The notes under the pieces: model-generated | The model's database searches: none | Seen by the model: only the letters and a program-made list of their open reading frames with translations | Told to the model about the DNA's origin: nothing | In this document: positions 31,528-43,530 of the stretch, in pieces | How positions within the stretch are numbered: position 1 is the stretch's first letter | How the letters are laid out: every line of letters begins with the position of its first letter | Translations under genes and position numbers: made by a program | Source: Cliona cf. orientalis | Taxonomy: Eukaryota; Porifera; Demospongiae; Clionaida; Clionaidae | NCBI GenBank assembly: GCA_963930775.1 | Contig: OZ005706.1 | Location: forward strand, 2,188,545-2,252,544 | Reading direction: 5' to 3' | Length of the DNA stretch: 64,000 nucleotides

Positions 31528-34500
31528 ATGGGAGTTAAAGATCTGTGGAAGCTGCTGGAGCCAGCTGGACGGCCAGTCAAGCTCGAGTCACTGGAGGGAC
31601 TAGTCGTCGGAGTGGGTAAGTATCACTAGTACTTGTCACGGTGGGTACCACTGAGTAGAGTGAGCCTGTATGTATCATCACTCTATAATATAGACTTGAA
31701 AAGGTAGTAAAGATACTAGATCCACAGGCATTTGCATGTTGTACTAAAATTTTATGTGACTTCCAAATAACAAGAGTAAATGAACACCATTGGTGCCAAA
31801 TGCTCGGCGCTGCAGGATTAGGCCATACCAATTTGAATATATGTTTCTCGGACAGGCATGCCATCAAAAGAGACCCGGGTGGCAGGCAAAAAAAAAAAAA
31901 AAAAAAAAATCTGAATCTGATTATTATCAATGCAAAGTTCAAGCAAAACCACAATACAGTGACATAAAATTAATATAAAAGCCACATGTCCATTAACAAA
32001 GCCCCAAAATTAATTAATTTTCGTCGATTACGTAGGACAGTATACTTATGCGCATGCGCCATGTCGATATACAGCGTTTATTATTGCCAACACTTGACCA
32101 CACCTTTTTTTTTTTTTTTGGAATTCAGCAAAATGTGACCCGGCCGGATCCGAGAAACATATATTCAAATTGGTATGGCCTTAGTTTGAATGTGGTGGAA
32201 TTTTTTGCTGGATAAAAACTTTGTGAAGTTTGTATTATATTTGCAAAAAAATTCTGAAGTTTTATCCCATATAGTGGAGTGTATGGTATGATGAAAAAAT
32301 TATGCAATACAAACGTATATGTCAGATGATTGAGTATAATTTGTAAACTAGGGTGATATAAACCATCAAGAGGGCGAGCTTTCACTCCACATTCCCAGTA
32401 TGTCGGGAGCTTTGGCCTCTATGAGGCTACAAAATCGTCTAACTGGGCAACTATAGCTACACTGTAGCTTGGACCCACGTTCGTAGCCGATTAGATCATA
32501 CCCAGACTATAGCCTTGTTGCTATAGAAACTTTTCTTGTGTACTGATGCCTCGTAGTACCTTTGCTTGTTTTCTAGCCGTCTACTCGAGCTGGATGCGAG
32601 CTGCAGCTTTTGATAAGCTATATTTTGAGTTAGCGTGGCCAACGTTGATGATCTTTACCTCTATGTTTATGCACATGCGCTGTTCACTAGCGAACACGTG
32701 GCTAGCAAACACGTGGACGATGTATCGCTACATACATATGTAATAGTTATATCACGGGCGCGAGGGATGTATGGCATTTATTGCATCGAAGCACGAGGGC
32801 GCGAAGCGGCCCGAGGGCTGAGTGCAATAAATGCCATACATCCCGAGTGCACGTGATATAACTATTTTATATCCCGTGGGCATTAGCTACCATGGATACT
32901 GAAAAGAAGAAGAAAGAACAACTCATCTTGGTCGTATCAGAGCGCCTCGTGACTGAGGGGTGTGGTCAAATTAACACTAAACTCGATCGTGTGACAAGCA
33001 CCATCGAGTTCAGAATCTGATGTTCGTCGCTCAAGCTATTGCCTAGCGCAGAAGCAAGGATACCTATTGCCATGCCAAAGCCTCTACGCGGTAAGCTTAC
33101 CTTGGTATGTCTGTAGCTTTCTCAGTCTGTGTAGACTTGCGATCGACCGACCGATCGACGATACGACTCCGCCCATCGCTTCGAACCGCTTTGTGCTTTC
33201 TCCGGCCATTCTTCCCGCTACACGCTCCATTGATATAACTTTACAGAGCCCCACAGAATCGCTGAAGAAGCGGCTAGTTCGGCAATACTTTTGCCTGAAG
33301 CGCGTTTGACAGTGCAATATGACTTTGCGGTTAGTGCAATATCGTTGCGGTTAGTGCAATATGGCATATATTTTACTTAGCAACAACATAGTAACGGGAT
33401 ATAAACATACATACATACCTAAGTACAGTGATTTTCTCGTACTGATAAGTGTGGGGCTCGCTCAGGCTCACCCTAATTATATGCATAAAATTTGTATAAA
33501 TATAAATGTACATGTAGAAAAATTAATAGTAATCAATGTGTTACAATTATATAACATAAGTTTCCATAATTGCAGCATTGTCATCTCTGTACATACATCT
33601 AAACTTTAAGATTGCACAATGCATGTGCACGGGGTATGTGCTCTACAGAGCTCTAGTGTGATTTCTTAAATGTGAGCTACTGATAATCTTCTTATAACGT
33701 ATTTTCTTTCTCCTTGTAGATGTGAGCATCTGGTTGAACCAGGCGGTGAAGGGTGTCCGAGATCGCCGTGGAGATCCTGTCCCGTATGCACACCTGATAG
33801 TGCTCTTCAACCGCATCTGTAAACTGCTCCACTATCACATCAAGCCAGTGTTCGTGTTTGATGGTGCCACTCCACAACTGAAGCAACAGACCCTAGTGAG
33901 TGCATGACAGAGAGCGCATAGTATTACTATACTCTTAGACTAGCACAAGCGTAGTTCAAGCATATTATGCACCTAGATAATGTACACATGTACATGTATG
34001 TGGTTGTATATGCACACATGTGAATGCTCAAGTACCCCAGACCCGTCTTAGCTTAGTACATGTACATTGAAAAGATCGGGGAGCCTGGGGACAAGCCTAC
34101 AGTATATCAAAATAATATGTTGCTATTTACATGTAAGTACAAGCATACAGTGTGCACAGAAATTTCTAGCATTTGGTAGCTAGGGATTAGGAATTGAGGA
34201 ATTTGTAGTCTTGATTTATTGTGTTCATGCAAATAAAACACAAGATCTACATGTGCATGTAATTAGCGCAAGAAAATTCGTATTCTAGGCCTATTCATAA
34301 TGTATCTTAAAGGCATTGTGTCCATACATAAGGCCTAATTGCTTCTTAATGAGCTCATTAGTTCAAAAATTCAATTAAAGTGGGCACAGGAAGTACGGGC
34401 GCGCTCTATATCACGGTATAGTCCACGAAGTACGCGGAGATCGAACACGTGCAGCGCAGAAGACATTCGCGACGGTCGAGTTGAGAAGCCTGCAATCTTC

Positions 34501-37500
34501 GGTTATGGACGGCTAAAGAGTAAGAAAACTGATAAATATAGGATCGAGAGCCTACACGATGCCTAGAAAGTCAAACGCCCGGCAGAGCGAGCCTCAGCGG
34601 GCAGATTTGAATGTACACACAAACTTATCAGCCATCCGCCACGCCCAGTGTTCATTTACCGCGTGGGCGCGTGCGGCTTCAATTAGCAGGCAATCAGCGC
34701 TTATAGCATGACACAATGCCTTTAATGGAGTGTGTGACAACCTTTACCAGAAAATCGGGCGAAAGTTGAAATTGTAATTTTTTAGCTTGTGTTCCATTAG
34801 AATAAACACTATATATGCATTTTTTTGCTATATATAGGCTTCTCGTAGTAAGAGGAGGGATGTTGCTAGCCAGCGCTCCCTGAGGGCGGCTGACAAGAGA
34901 GCCAGCAAGCTGCTGCAGGCAAAGATCTTGGAGCATCTAACAGGAGAGAAGAGCTCGGCCAACGTTGCAGCTACTGGTTCGGGAGGACAGGCTGACATGT
35001 TCCATCTGCCACCAATCCCAGAGGGAGCTCTTAGCAAAGACAAGTAAGATTGAGATCTAATAGATTTCTAATAATTTTTGGCCGCTCATGAATGTAAAAT
35101 GATTATCATGGGTAGGATTCATGCAATAGCAAACTGTATATGCTTGCATGGGTTTGTTTTTTTTATGGGTTTCACTAACATGATTCAGTTCCCAATATGC
35201 ATTCTACAGTATGCCCCTATCATAATATTATCTCATATCCTGCCAACAAGCCCTTGCTATCTGTTGTACATGTACATGTACATGTATATCAGTTCTTGAC
35301 ACTAGTTATTTTCCATGCTCCATGAATCTCATCCAAATCAAATACAATTGTCACTTATTTGTGCTTTTTTCCAGGAGTCCTACATTTGAAGAACCCTCGT
35401 CCTCTGTCGTGTTGGCCAACAATGCCTACTACAGCGACGTGACCTCGGTGGACGTCCACTCTAAGGAGTTTGACAGCCTCCCTCCTGAAGTGCAGCACGA
35501 GCTACTGCTGGAGAGGCAGCAGATCGAGAAGTACTCTTACCATGACCCTGACACCCTACCACAGGTAAGGTCATTCAGCAGCGTTACATAATATTACAGG
35601 ATATTATGTTCTGGAGGGTTTAAATGTGGGAGGGTTGATACACATGCACATATATATAATTGCATATGTATTGTATAGAAAGGTTTTTCCACTTCTCATG
35701 ACATGCGTATTGAATTTAGTAAATTCACCATCTGTGTGACAATCGTTTATAGTTAACAAAATGTACGTGTACATGTAGCTACTGGTTTACATACTTACAG
35801 TATATGTGTGCCTTAGGAAATTGGCAAGCTGCCCAGAAATAAGGCCTATACTCATAGTTAAGTAATCTATTGGTCTGGGAAGAACGGTAATAAATCTACA
35901 ATTTAGCTTACCATATTCAAACGTATTGATTCTTTTAACAGGTAGCAAATGATTTTTCAAACTACCAGCTATCTCGGTTAATGAAGAGAAGTCGCATCTC
36001 CCAGAAGCTGGAGGGAGTAAGAAAGGTGCTAAAATCCAATGATACAGCCGTCGTGGGGCTTGGCGAAGAGTCCAAGGTTCACGAGGTGGAGACGAGTCGA
36101 ATCGTGTCCAGTGAGGCATCTCACTACATCCTGGTGAAGGGGGCGGACATTGTCGAGAGTCAGTCAAGCCAAGACGAGGAAGAGCAGGAGGAGGAGGAGA
36201 GTGATTCACAAATCCGTCAAACCAGCCAAACTACATGTAGCTCCTTGGATGTGGGTCCAAGCACAAGTATAGCCTCGTTCCCAGGTTCTATTCCCACGTC
36301 TGGAGATGTGGAATTGGGTATACATGTAGGCCCTGATGGTGCTTGCCCAACAGCTTCAAGGGAAGAGATTGAACACGAAGTAAGGAAGTTTTTCCGGGAC
36401 AAGAAGGAGAGTTTGGTAGTTGAGGATGATGCCGGGAGTAAGCCATCATCCAAGATTGGTTTAGTGGGAGGAGAGAAGCATCCGGCTGCTGCCAGAGGAG
36501 GTACATATGACGCTGTTGTGTTGGAATCAGAGTCAGGTGGTGAGGAGGAGACTGAACGAGCTCATGAGCAGGGAAATCTGCAAGAAAATGTCATCGGTGA
36601 AGAAGGGACATCAGAAGTGGCGACTAACGATGATACGGTTTCAGTGGTAGACCGAAGTGTTGGTGGTGGTCCTTCCAGTTCGCAGTTAAGGGAGACCCTT
36701 GCTGGTGGAATGGCTATAACTGGTGATTCAGAAGCTGTTCACGCACAAAGTCAGTCATCTCGTGATTCAGTGACCAAAGGACAGAGAGAACCTTCCGTTT
36801 TTGCTACCACAAAGCAAAGCAAAGACATACATGTACTTCCTCCACAGTCTACCAGCAACCTAGCAACTTCATCAGTAGCGAAAGAAGAAAATAAGCACAA
36901 TCTATTGTCCTATGATCCAAATACCAAGGAGAACACTAAAGCGTCCTCCTCCTCTATCGTAGCCATTGACTTCACAACAACACACACCACTCAAGGTGAA
37001 CCAAAATTTCTACAAGTTTCACCTCAAAAACAAACCACAGCTGAATGTGTGGAGCATGATCTCCTTCATTCAACAGAAAGCTCAGCAGCTGCAGTAGAAA
37101 TAGGACTAATTGAATCTGACGATGGGGGCTCCCCTTCTCCACCAGCAGCTGCTACAGAAGGGGTAGAGTTAATTAAATCTGATGATGGGGGCTCCCCCTC
37201 TCCATCAGCAGCTGCCGTAGCAGGGGCAGAATCTGACAATGGGGGTTCCCCCTCTCCACGGGCAGCGGAGTGGACTGGTGGTGAAGAGGTCGAATCATTG
37301 TTGACAGTTGCTCCCTCGGAGGCTCAGGAACAGCTCAGCTTGGATGTGGAGCAGCTGGAGAAAGAGAGGACTAGACAGAGCAGGGCAGCTGCCAGTGTCT
37401 CCAACCAAATGTACAAGGAAGCACAGGTACATGCATGTACATACCGTAGTCTTCCCGGGCAAGTACCCACTCCCGGGTAAGTGCCCATGTACCTCATTTC

Positions 37501-38770
37501 AAGGGATCAATGTAGCAGCTTCTGTACAAACGTATGGAAATTATGTCCTGGGTAAGCGCCCACGTGGGCCAAAATTGCAATGTATGTTTAAGCGCCCATG
37601 GGCGCTTACCCAGGACACTACGGTATATGGGCAAAGGATTTAGAGGTGTCTGTTATCAGCACAAGGAAGGGTCTGTAGTACTTTGGTACAGTTTGGCTGC
37701 TATTGACACGGACATGAATGCTTCTATCTACATGTACATGTGTATCTAAGCCAAGTGTTTTTGAATTTTGGCTTGTTAGCACATGTACAGTACATACATG
37801 TTGACACTCTGAAATTCATGACTGCGCTATGATGTGCATCAACCTTATCCACTCGTAATATTGTTATCTTCACAATTTTGTCTTTCCAGGAGCTGATCTC
37901 TCTCTTCGGTCTTCCCTACATAGTGGCTCCAACTGAAGCTGAGGCCCAGTGTGCCGCTCTTAATGAGATGGAACTTACCCACGGGACCATCACCGATGAC
38001 AACGATGTCTTCTTGTTCGGAGGGAGGAAGGTTTATAGACACTTCTTCTCCCAGGACAGGGAGGTGGAGCTGTACACCAGTAGTGATCTACAGCAGAGGC
38101 TAGGTTAGTATGCTATGTATTATCTCAAGAAGAAAGTGTTCCCCCCCCCCCCCCCCATACTCACAGAAATTGTAAATATTTCTATACAGTTACCAGTATG
38201 GTCTAACTTACACAATGCATGTCACTCAAGGCTATATGTACATGTACCTCAGGGGCTCTGCCTTATTGCACCATTAATTAAGAGCTACATGTACATTGTA
38301 TCATACTAAAGGAAGTACTGCAATGGGGCTCCTGTGGTAAATTAGCCCTCAGGCATGCATGTGATTATTATTATTATTATGTCCTCGTACAGGTCTGTCT
38401 AGGGACCACCTCATAGTGCTGGCCTACTTGTTGGGCAGTGACTACACAGAGGGCCTGGAGGGCATTGGCATCGTCATGGCGATGGAGGTCCTCAGGGACT
38501 TCCCCGGAATGGGACTAGAGCCCTTGATCAAACTGAGGTAGCTGCAATTGGATCATGACACATATTCAACGTACATAGCATTGTCTTAAATTTTTTGGCT
38601 GTACTGATGTTGCTGGATCAGACTTGGTGTTAGTATAACCTTTCTTTTATAGGGACTGGCATAGTCAAGTTGCCCATAAGCCAGTCATTGTCAGCAAAGG
38701 CAGTGCATTGCAAAAGAAACTGGTGAGTGTTTTGATACAATATCATGTGATCATCATGTGACCTTACACT

Positions 38771-38813
<43 letters not shown>

Positions 38814-40162
38814 AGTGTCAGTACCCCCTGCCTTCTGGATTCCCCAGTGTAGCTGTGCGTGAGTCCTACCTCCACCCTGAGATTGATGATTCCAGTGAGC
38901 AGTTTGAATGGGGAAAACCAGACCTGGATTTGATTAGAAGGTATAACAAACAACTATGCAATATGCCTCAAGTGAACATACCGTATTACTATAGCCAGAA
39001 ATATTAGCGGGAATTAAATTTGGTGGTTGAGCTCAAAACCGCTATTGCAAGAATATTAGTGGATTTAAATTTGACGGTTCGGTACGGGATCGCCATACAT
39101 ATAATTATATGCGAGTAGGAAATTTTGGCGGATTTTAATTTGGCGGTTGTAATATAGACCGCCAAACCGCCAATTTTAATTCCCCACCAAATTTTCCGGC
39201 TATACGGTACCGTATACAGATCTTTCTTAAGCACTCCTTGACTTCATACATGTACACAGTTTTGGTAGAGATTTACTGTACAGTGTAGTTGTGGGTATGC
39301 TCATGCATGGCATTGCATATATATACATGTACCCTCCTGCTCTTCCTTGAGCACACAATTAATCATGCACTCCTGTAAAGGTTCACTTTTGAGAAGATGG
39401 GTTGGAATCAGGAGAAGGTGGATGAGATACTGCTACCGGTGCTGAAGAGAATAAATACCAGAGAGTCTCAGAGACAGCAGAAGATTACCCAGTTCCTCCC
39501 CTCTCCCTCTTTGGCATCACCTACCAAACAGAGGAGGTCCATCAAGAGCAGGAGAATAAGGAACGTTGTGGCTAGGCTCATTGCAGGTACACAAGCTGCC
39601 ACTCAGTATACGGTAATAATGGTACTAGGAATCAAGGAACAAGACTAAGGGTTGAGTAGATCTATTACTAAACCCAGTAGTATAGAGTATACGATAGGCT
39701 TTTACTACACATGTACATGTACATGCACCCGCACGTGAAATTAATCATGTAGATACGCTGGGTTTTGCAATAAGATAGTTGCCCCTTAGGTTGGGGATTG
39801 ATAGACCTACTGAATTTTTATGCAGTACCATTACATTTTGTGTAGAGGATGAGGAGGAATATATGCCAAAGCCCAAATCTAGTTCATCAAAAAGAACCAG
39901 AGGTGCTAGAACTACTAAAACAAAGCAACCTGCAGCTAAAAGACGGAAAAATATGGACACGCAGAGCTCTTCTTCAAGTGCAGTTGGCCAACCAGTCTTG
40001 AGAGGGCCACATCTCTCTGCAAGTAGCAGCAGTAGCAGTGATTCAGAAGATGAGTTTGACAGTTTAGTTAAGAATTGGAATGGGGAAATTTCTGTAGATA
40101 CTGCTGTAGAGGACACAACTAGAACTAAGGTGGGACGAAAAAGGACCAAAAGAGGGAATTAA
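31528..40162 (+). CDS. ERCC5: XPG/ERCC5 DNA-repair endonuclease
   Basis: Eleven exons with agreeing phases: 31528-31615, 33720-33895, 34838-35043, 35375-35564, 35942-37426, 37890-38103, 38393-38537, 38653-38722, 38816-38940, 39381-39586 and 39846-40162, giving 1073 residues. XPG makes the 3' incision in nucleotide-excision repair with TFIIH. The N-nuclease part keeps Asp30 and Asp77 (VFVFDG). The long acidic spacer (about residues 220-715) contains VESRRVV-like [19 protein letters not shown]. The I-nuclease part has [22 protein letters not shown] and [14 protein letters not shown]-binding box reads QQKITQFL, and the Ser/Asp-rich tail ends in a basic nuclear signal. Length and order match animal XPG (human 1186). 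The last exon exists in three extra decayed copies downstream, and exons 1-2 in a truncated copy upstream. Confidence 0.96.
31821..32180. mobile_element. MITE with perfect 32-bp terminal inverted repeats
   Basis: 31821-31852 (GGCCATACCAATTTGAATAT...) is exactly reverse-complementary to 32149-32180. The interior has an A run (31890-31909) and a T run (32106-32119) and no coding frame. It lies in XPG intron 1, and the truncated XPG copy lacks it. Confidence 0.85.
32742..32866. mobile_element. Foldback repeat, ATAGTTATATCACG type
   Basis: The left arm AATAGTTATATCACGGGCG...GGGATGTATGGCATTTATTGCA pairs imperfectly with the right arm TGCAATAAATGCCATACATCCC...GTGATATAACTATT. A half copy of the same element is at about 42517-42570. 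The region to 33370 (TGCGGTTAGTGCAATAT repeated twice at its end) may belong to a longer composite element in XPG intron 1. Confidence 0.75.
34264..34820. repeat. Host repeat interrupted by the TTAA MITE
   Basis: 34264-34306 (GCAAGAAAATTCGTATTCTAG...) and 34726-34820 (GTGTGACAACCTTTACCAGAAAATCG...) together match 58640-58800. The repeat copy was therefore split by the insertion. Confidence 0.75.
34311..34721. mobile_element. 411-bp MITE with TTAA target duplication (piggyBac-like)
   Basis: The ends AGGCATTGTGTC and GACACAATGCCT are inverted repeats flanked on both sides by TTAA (34307-34310 and 34722-34725). A related repeat at 58640-58790 has a single TTAA and lacks this insert, so it is an empty site. 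TTAA duplication is typical of the piggyBac superfamily. No transposase is encoded. Lies in XPG intron 2. Confidence 0.88.
37110..37270 (+). repeat. In-frame SDDGGSPSP repeats in XPG exon 5
   Basis: Three imperfect copies encode [28 protein letters not shown] and [14 protein letters not shown] in the acidic spacer of XPG. The copies keep frame and are close at the DNA level (GATGGGGGCTCCCC). Confidence 0.85.
38772..38813. repeat. Poly-C tract at a splice acceptor
   Basis: An uninterrupted C run of about 42 directly precedes the AG acceptor of XPG exon 9 and makes up nearly half of this 93-base intron (38723-38815). Confidence 0.97.
38980..39217. mobile_element. MITE with CCGTAT...CTATAGCC ends
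   Basis: The left end CCGTATTACTATAGCCAGAAAT is matched by ATTTTCCGGCTATACGGTACCGTAT inverted. The interior is built of inverted GGCGGTTT/AAACCGCC and AATTAAA motifs. Lies in XPG intron 9. Confidence 0.7.
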
Positions 40163-40983
40163 CATACAATGCAGTCATGTACACTGTATAATATTGTCAT
40201 TGTATAAAGGAGAATCGCCTTGTTACCCAATCTGTCGTATGGAATGAACGATAAAGAATAACAGTCTATCTGGTTCAATTGTGTTGATTCCTTGTCCAAC
40301 ACACGATCTAACTCCATACATGCATTGTATATCCGTTATTAGTTTGTGTTGCATTGGTTATTAACAGTTACTATATAGAATGTACAGAATATTCTGTGAA
40401 GAGGGGGTGGAGTATACACACTTCTTAGACTCTTTCTGCGATACAATTAACAAACTAGAGCTCTCTAGGGCACATACCCTGCGTGCTCCATCTGCATGCA
40501 TCTATATAGTAATAACCGCATACTGCAGCCCAGCTTGTTTTGACGTCCTTTACCTAAACAATGTAACTATACTATATTGCGCACATGGGAGTGACCTGTA
40601 ATAGATTAAATTTTGATGATCGACATCTACTTAGATATAGGCTGTTTATATCCCTTGCTTTGTTGATTTTGTCCATTTAGATCTGAGATGGTCGTCTCGA
40701 GATTACCGATTCACGGTTCGCAGGCCACAGCTTTAAAACCAATTAGGATTGAGGGGCATGGCTGGCTAGCCAATCTCTGAGATAGGAACAACCTCTCTAC
40801 AACAGATATAAAGCCTTGCCCCCCAGTGCAACAAGTCTGTTACTTAGAGCTTTCACTGTTATATCAGCTATATAATAGGCTCTATAGCGGCTAGTGGTGA
40901 AATCAGCTTTATAGCTCAGATTGCTTCTGAAATAAATACTGAGGTATGACGTACAAATAATATGTATGATTACATAACTGTTT

Positions 40984-41280
40984 TAGCCAGCTGTCTGTAT
41001 ACTATTATAGTTGCCAAAGAATGGCACTGGAGTTGGTCCTTTGATACCGGGCCACACTTCTTCAGCATTTGGTATATAGGGAACGTAGACAAGTCTATTT
41101 AATTTGCAAGACAGTAGAGTAAGCAATCACATTAATATCAGGCACCACATAATAATCAGACACCTAATGGAAAGAGCATTGACTGAAAGCTCTAAATCAT
41201 GCATGACTCACCTGTAGTAGAGGTAGGCCACCAGAATCAGTCCACACATGCAGCAGCAAAACGAATACCAGCGTGGACAT
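40984..41280 (-). pseudogene. Broken P450 exons 1-2
   Basis: Exon 1 (from the ATG at 41280) and exon 2 (about 41099-40984) match the intact P450 exons at 52468-52404 and 52247-52151. A 4-base insertion in exon 1 (CACATGCAGCAG against CACAGCAG) shifts the frame inside the membrane anchor. Exon 2 still reads GIKGPTPVPFFGN. No further P450 exons follow in the downstream direction. Confidence 0.85.
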
Positions 41281-41850
41281 GTTCACTAGTCCATTAAGAT
41301 TCTCCCACCGTGAGTAATATAATTATGATTGGTCATAGAAACTATAAATGTTTAAGTGCAGGCTTAAATGAATGCACAGGAGTGCAGAACCCTCACCGCT
41401 ACATGCATGCATATAGCATGGCTCACTGTGTATACTACAGTGCATGTTCAATATTCAATATCAGGAGTATTGACCTACATACACCTGAACAAGGTACTGG
41501 TACTATTGACTACATACCCTGCACCTAAACAGGGTTCTGGTACTAGAGTGAGTGCATGATCTAAGAGTTGGGGGAAGACACCTGGCTGTGCCACTATATA
41601 AACTGAAAGCCTCTAACATACTTCAACAGTGAATTATGCACTTGAGAGCCACTGCCTGTTTACACTGTCTTTGCATTGACAACTGACCAGCAAAGCACAG
41701 AATGGCAATCAGTCATGTAGTTGAGGTAGGTGCCATGTAAACACAGATTAGCAAGTTGCAACAGCTGCACACTACTACTCCACTGGGCAGGACTTAACAT
41801 GACCACTCTTCCTTTATGCCACGTATACCTAGAATGCGCGCACGTGCTCA

Positions 41851-41880
41851 CGGACGGACGGACGGACGGACGGACGGACA
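41851..41880. repeat. (GGAC)n tetranucleotide repeat
   Basis: Seven CGGA units in a row. Confidence 0.95.
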
Positions 41881-42682
41881 AAAATCGCCAAACGATTGCA
41901 GTAACCCCCCGCCTACGCTTTGCGGCGAGGGTTAATAAGGTGATAGAGGAAGTGGAGGCAGTACCAGAGGGAAGTGAGTTCTACCATGAATACTAGTGTC
42001 ATGCAGGGCCTGTTTGGGGCGAGCCTGAGCTGAGCCTCTGAATTTCTAGCTGAGCTGCGACTAGAAAACTTGAATAAAGCCATAGCACGATAGATTTGAA
42101 GACCACTGATACAGATCGGATCCAAGCAAACAATGACAGACAGTCTCATAGTGCCGTGTAGGCCTGTAGGTATACAGCTGTATGATAGACTACTCCCCTC
42201 CATCGGGCCTACAGTGCTGACAGTCAATAAAGCTTGAAATTTTAATTGCCTCTGTTATCAGAATCATCAGTGAGCAGCACGTCTAGTCTATCTTTATCGC
42301 GTTCTTCAATAGCTGGTCCTTGCGCTGTTGAGCTGATAACGAGCTCTGTCTCGCTCTCTCCTTGGTAGCCTTCCACGGCGCGGTACGGTAGCTTGCTTGC
42401 CTTGCAATACAAGAACGAGAATCGAGTGTAAATTTGCAATTCGCTAAATTAGAACGACGCATATACGGCCAGTATCCCAGGCATGAGAATGCGCAATAGA
42501 ATATTTCGCGTTTATGTAATAGTTATATCACGGGCGCTAGGGATGTATGGCATTTATTGCACCGAAGCACGAATACTTAATAATAATTTCGCGTGACGGA
42601 CGTACCATAATATATAATATATAATATAAAATTCGCGCATGGCTGTACCGTTTATGTGGGGCTCGCTCAGGCTCGCCCCAAC

Positions 42683-42750
42683 TATAGACCGCATAATCTA
42701 TAATTGGGGCTCGCTCAGGCTCGCCCCAATTATAGATTATGCGGTCTATA
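42683..42750. repeat. Perfect 28-bp palindrome with 12-base loop
   Basis: 42683-42710 is the exact reverse complement of 42723-42750, with loop TCGCTCAGGCTC. The motif GGGGCTCGCTCAGGCTCGCCCC also occurs just before (42658-42680) and in part near 33452-33472, so it is a dispersed repeat. Confidence 0.9.
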
Positions 42751-42925
42751 ATATCTAATAGTATGGTTCCATACAGTGATGGCAAACATATTAACAAATT
42801 TTATTATTCTTAGTCAGAGGAATTTCATTCAGGTTTGCCTGAGCAGACAATGAAATATTACCTTTGGGAATTATAGTAATAAACCTACTGAATTTTTATG
42901 CATGTGTATAATTACATTTTGTATA

Positions 42926-43380
42926 GAGGATGGAGAGAAGTATGTGCTAACTATATTAAGTCTGATTCATCGAAAAGAACTAGAGGTACTAGGATTACAA
43001 TAATTTGGCAACCTCAGCCCTGCATCCAAAGTATTGGGTGTAGATAGTCAGCCAATTAGCCTCGTTCCTGGGGTGGCAGGCTCCCCCTCTCCTTTTCTCA
43101 CTTTTATACATGTGAATAATATTATTGCACACGAAAATCCGCGCATGAAAAAAAGTGAGAAAAGGAGAGGGGGAGCCTGGGAGTGAGGCTATATCAGCCA
43201 ACCAGTCTTGAGAGGGCTACATCGCTCTGCAACTAGCAGTATATACGTAGTAGTGATTTCAGAAGATGAATTTGACAGTTTAGTCATAAGACTTGGGATG
43301 GGGAAATTTCAATTATATAGTATTACGTAGAGGACACTACTAGTACTAGAAGTGAGGTGGGATGAAAAGAGGGATATAAC
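42926..43380 (+). pseudogene. Decayed XPG last-exon copy, interrupted by a MITE
   Basis: Similar to XPG exon 11 (39846-40162): the start (GAGGATGGAGAGAAGTATGTGC against GAGGATGAGGAGGAATATATGC), TCGAAAAGAACTAGAGGT, and after the MITE CAGCCAACCAGTCTTGAGAGGG and AGAAGATGAATTTGACAGTTTAG. Stops and indels abolish the frame. Confidence 0.85.
43059..43192. mobile_element. AGCCTCGTTCC-ended MITE
   Basis: The ends AGCCTCGTTCCTGGG and CCTGGGAGTGAGGCT are inverted. Just inside, 43078-43105 pairs perfectly with 43151-43178. It interrupts the decayed XPG exon; a sister copy sits at the matching place at 52956-53072, so it inserted before the segmental duplication. Confidence 0.85.
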
Positions 43381-43530
43381 ATAATGAATTAAAGAAGAAC
43401 AATGTTACAAAAAAATCTACTCTTTGGAATGAATTAATTTAAAATATCTGATCCAGTTGTATATTAATTTTGTGTCCAACACACGTTCTAACTCCATACA
43501 ATGCATTGTAGTATAATTATAATTTTATTA

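Larger units (their letters stand above)
40163..42925. other. Duplicated non-coding segment downstream of XPG
   Basis: No intact gene. It holds a broken P450 5' end (40984-41280), a GGAC repeat, a half foldback element and a palindrome. Segments around 40600-41350 match 51900-52550, and 41366-41770 match parts of 60130-61200, so this is one unit of the segmental duplication. Confidence 0.7.

Noticed and set aside
33067..33317. Overlapping 77-80 residue frames on both strands in XPG intron 1
   Set aside because: No start context, splice sites or recognisable motif; they lie in repeat-derived DNA next to the foldback element.
34372..34566. 75-residue plus frame inside the TTAA MITE
   Set aside because: No transposase motif and no start context; it is internal MITE sequence.
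23465..34838. Alternative XPG first exons at 23.5 kb splicing to exon 3 at 34838
   Set aside because: The exon-2 donor in the upstream copy is in phase 1, whereas exon 3 needs phase 0.
35787..36506. Minus-strand frames over XPG exon 5
   Set aside because: Antisense shadows; the plus strand carries conserved XPG sequence in phase.
41848..41885. CRISPR-like array from the GGAC repeats
   Set aside because: A simple tetranucleotide repeat without spacers, in a eukaryotic genome.
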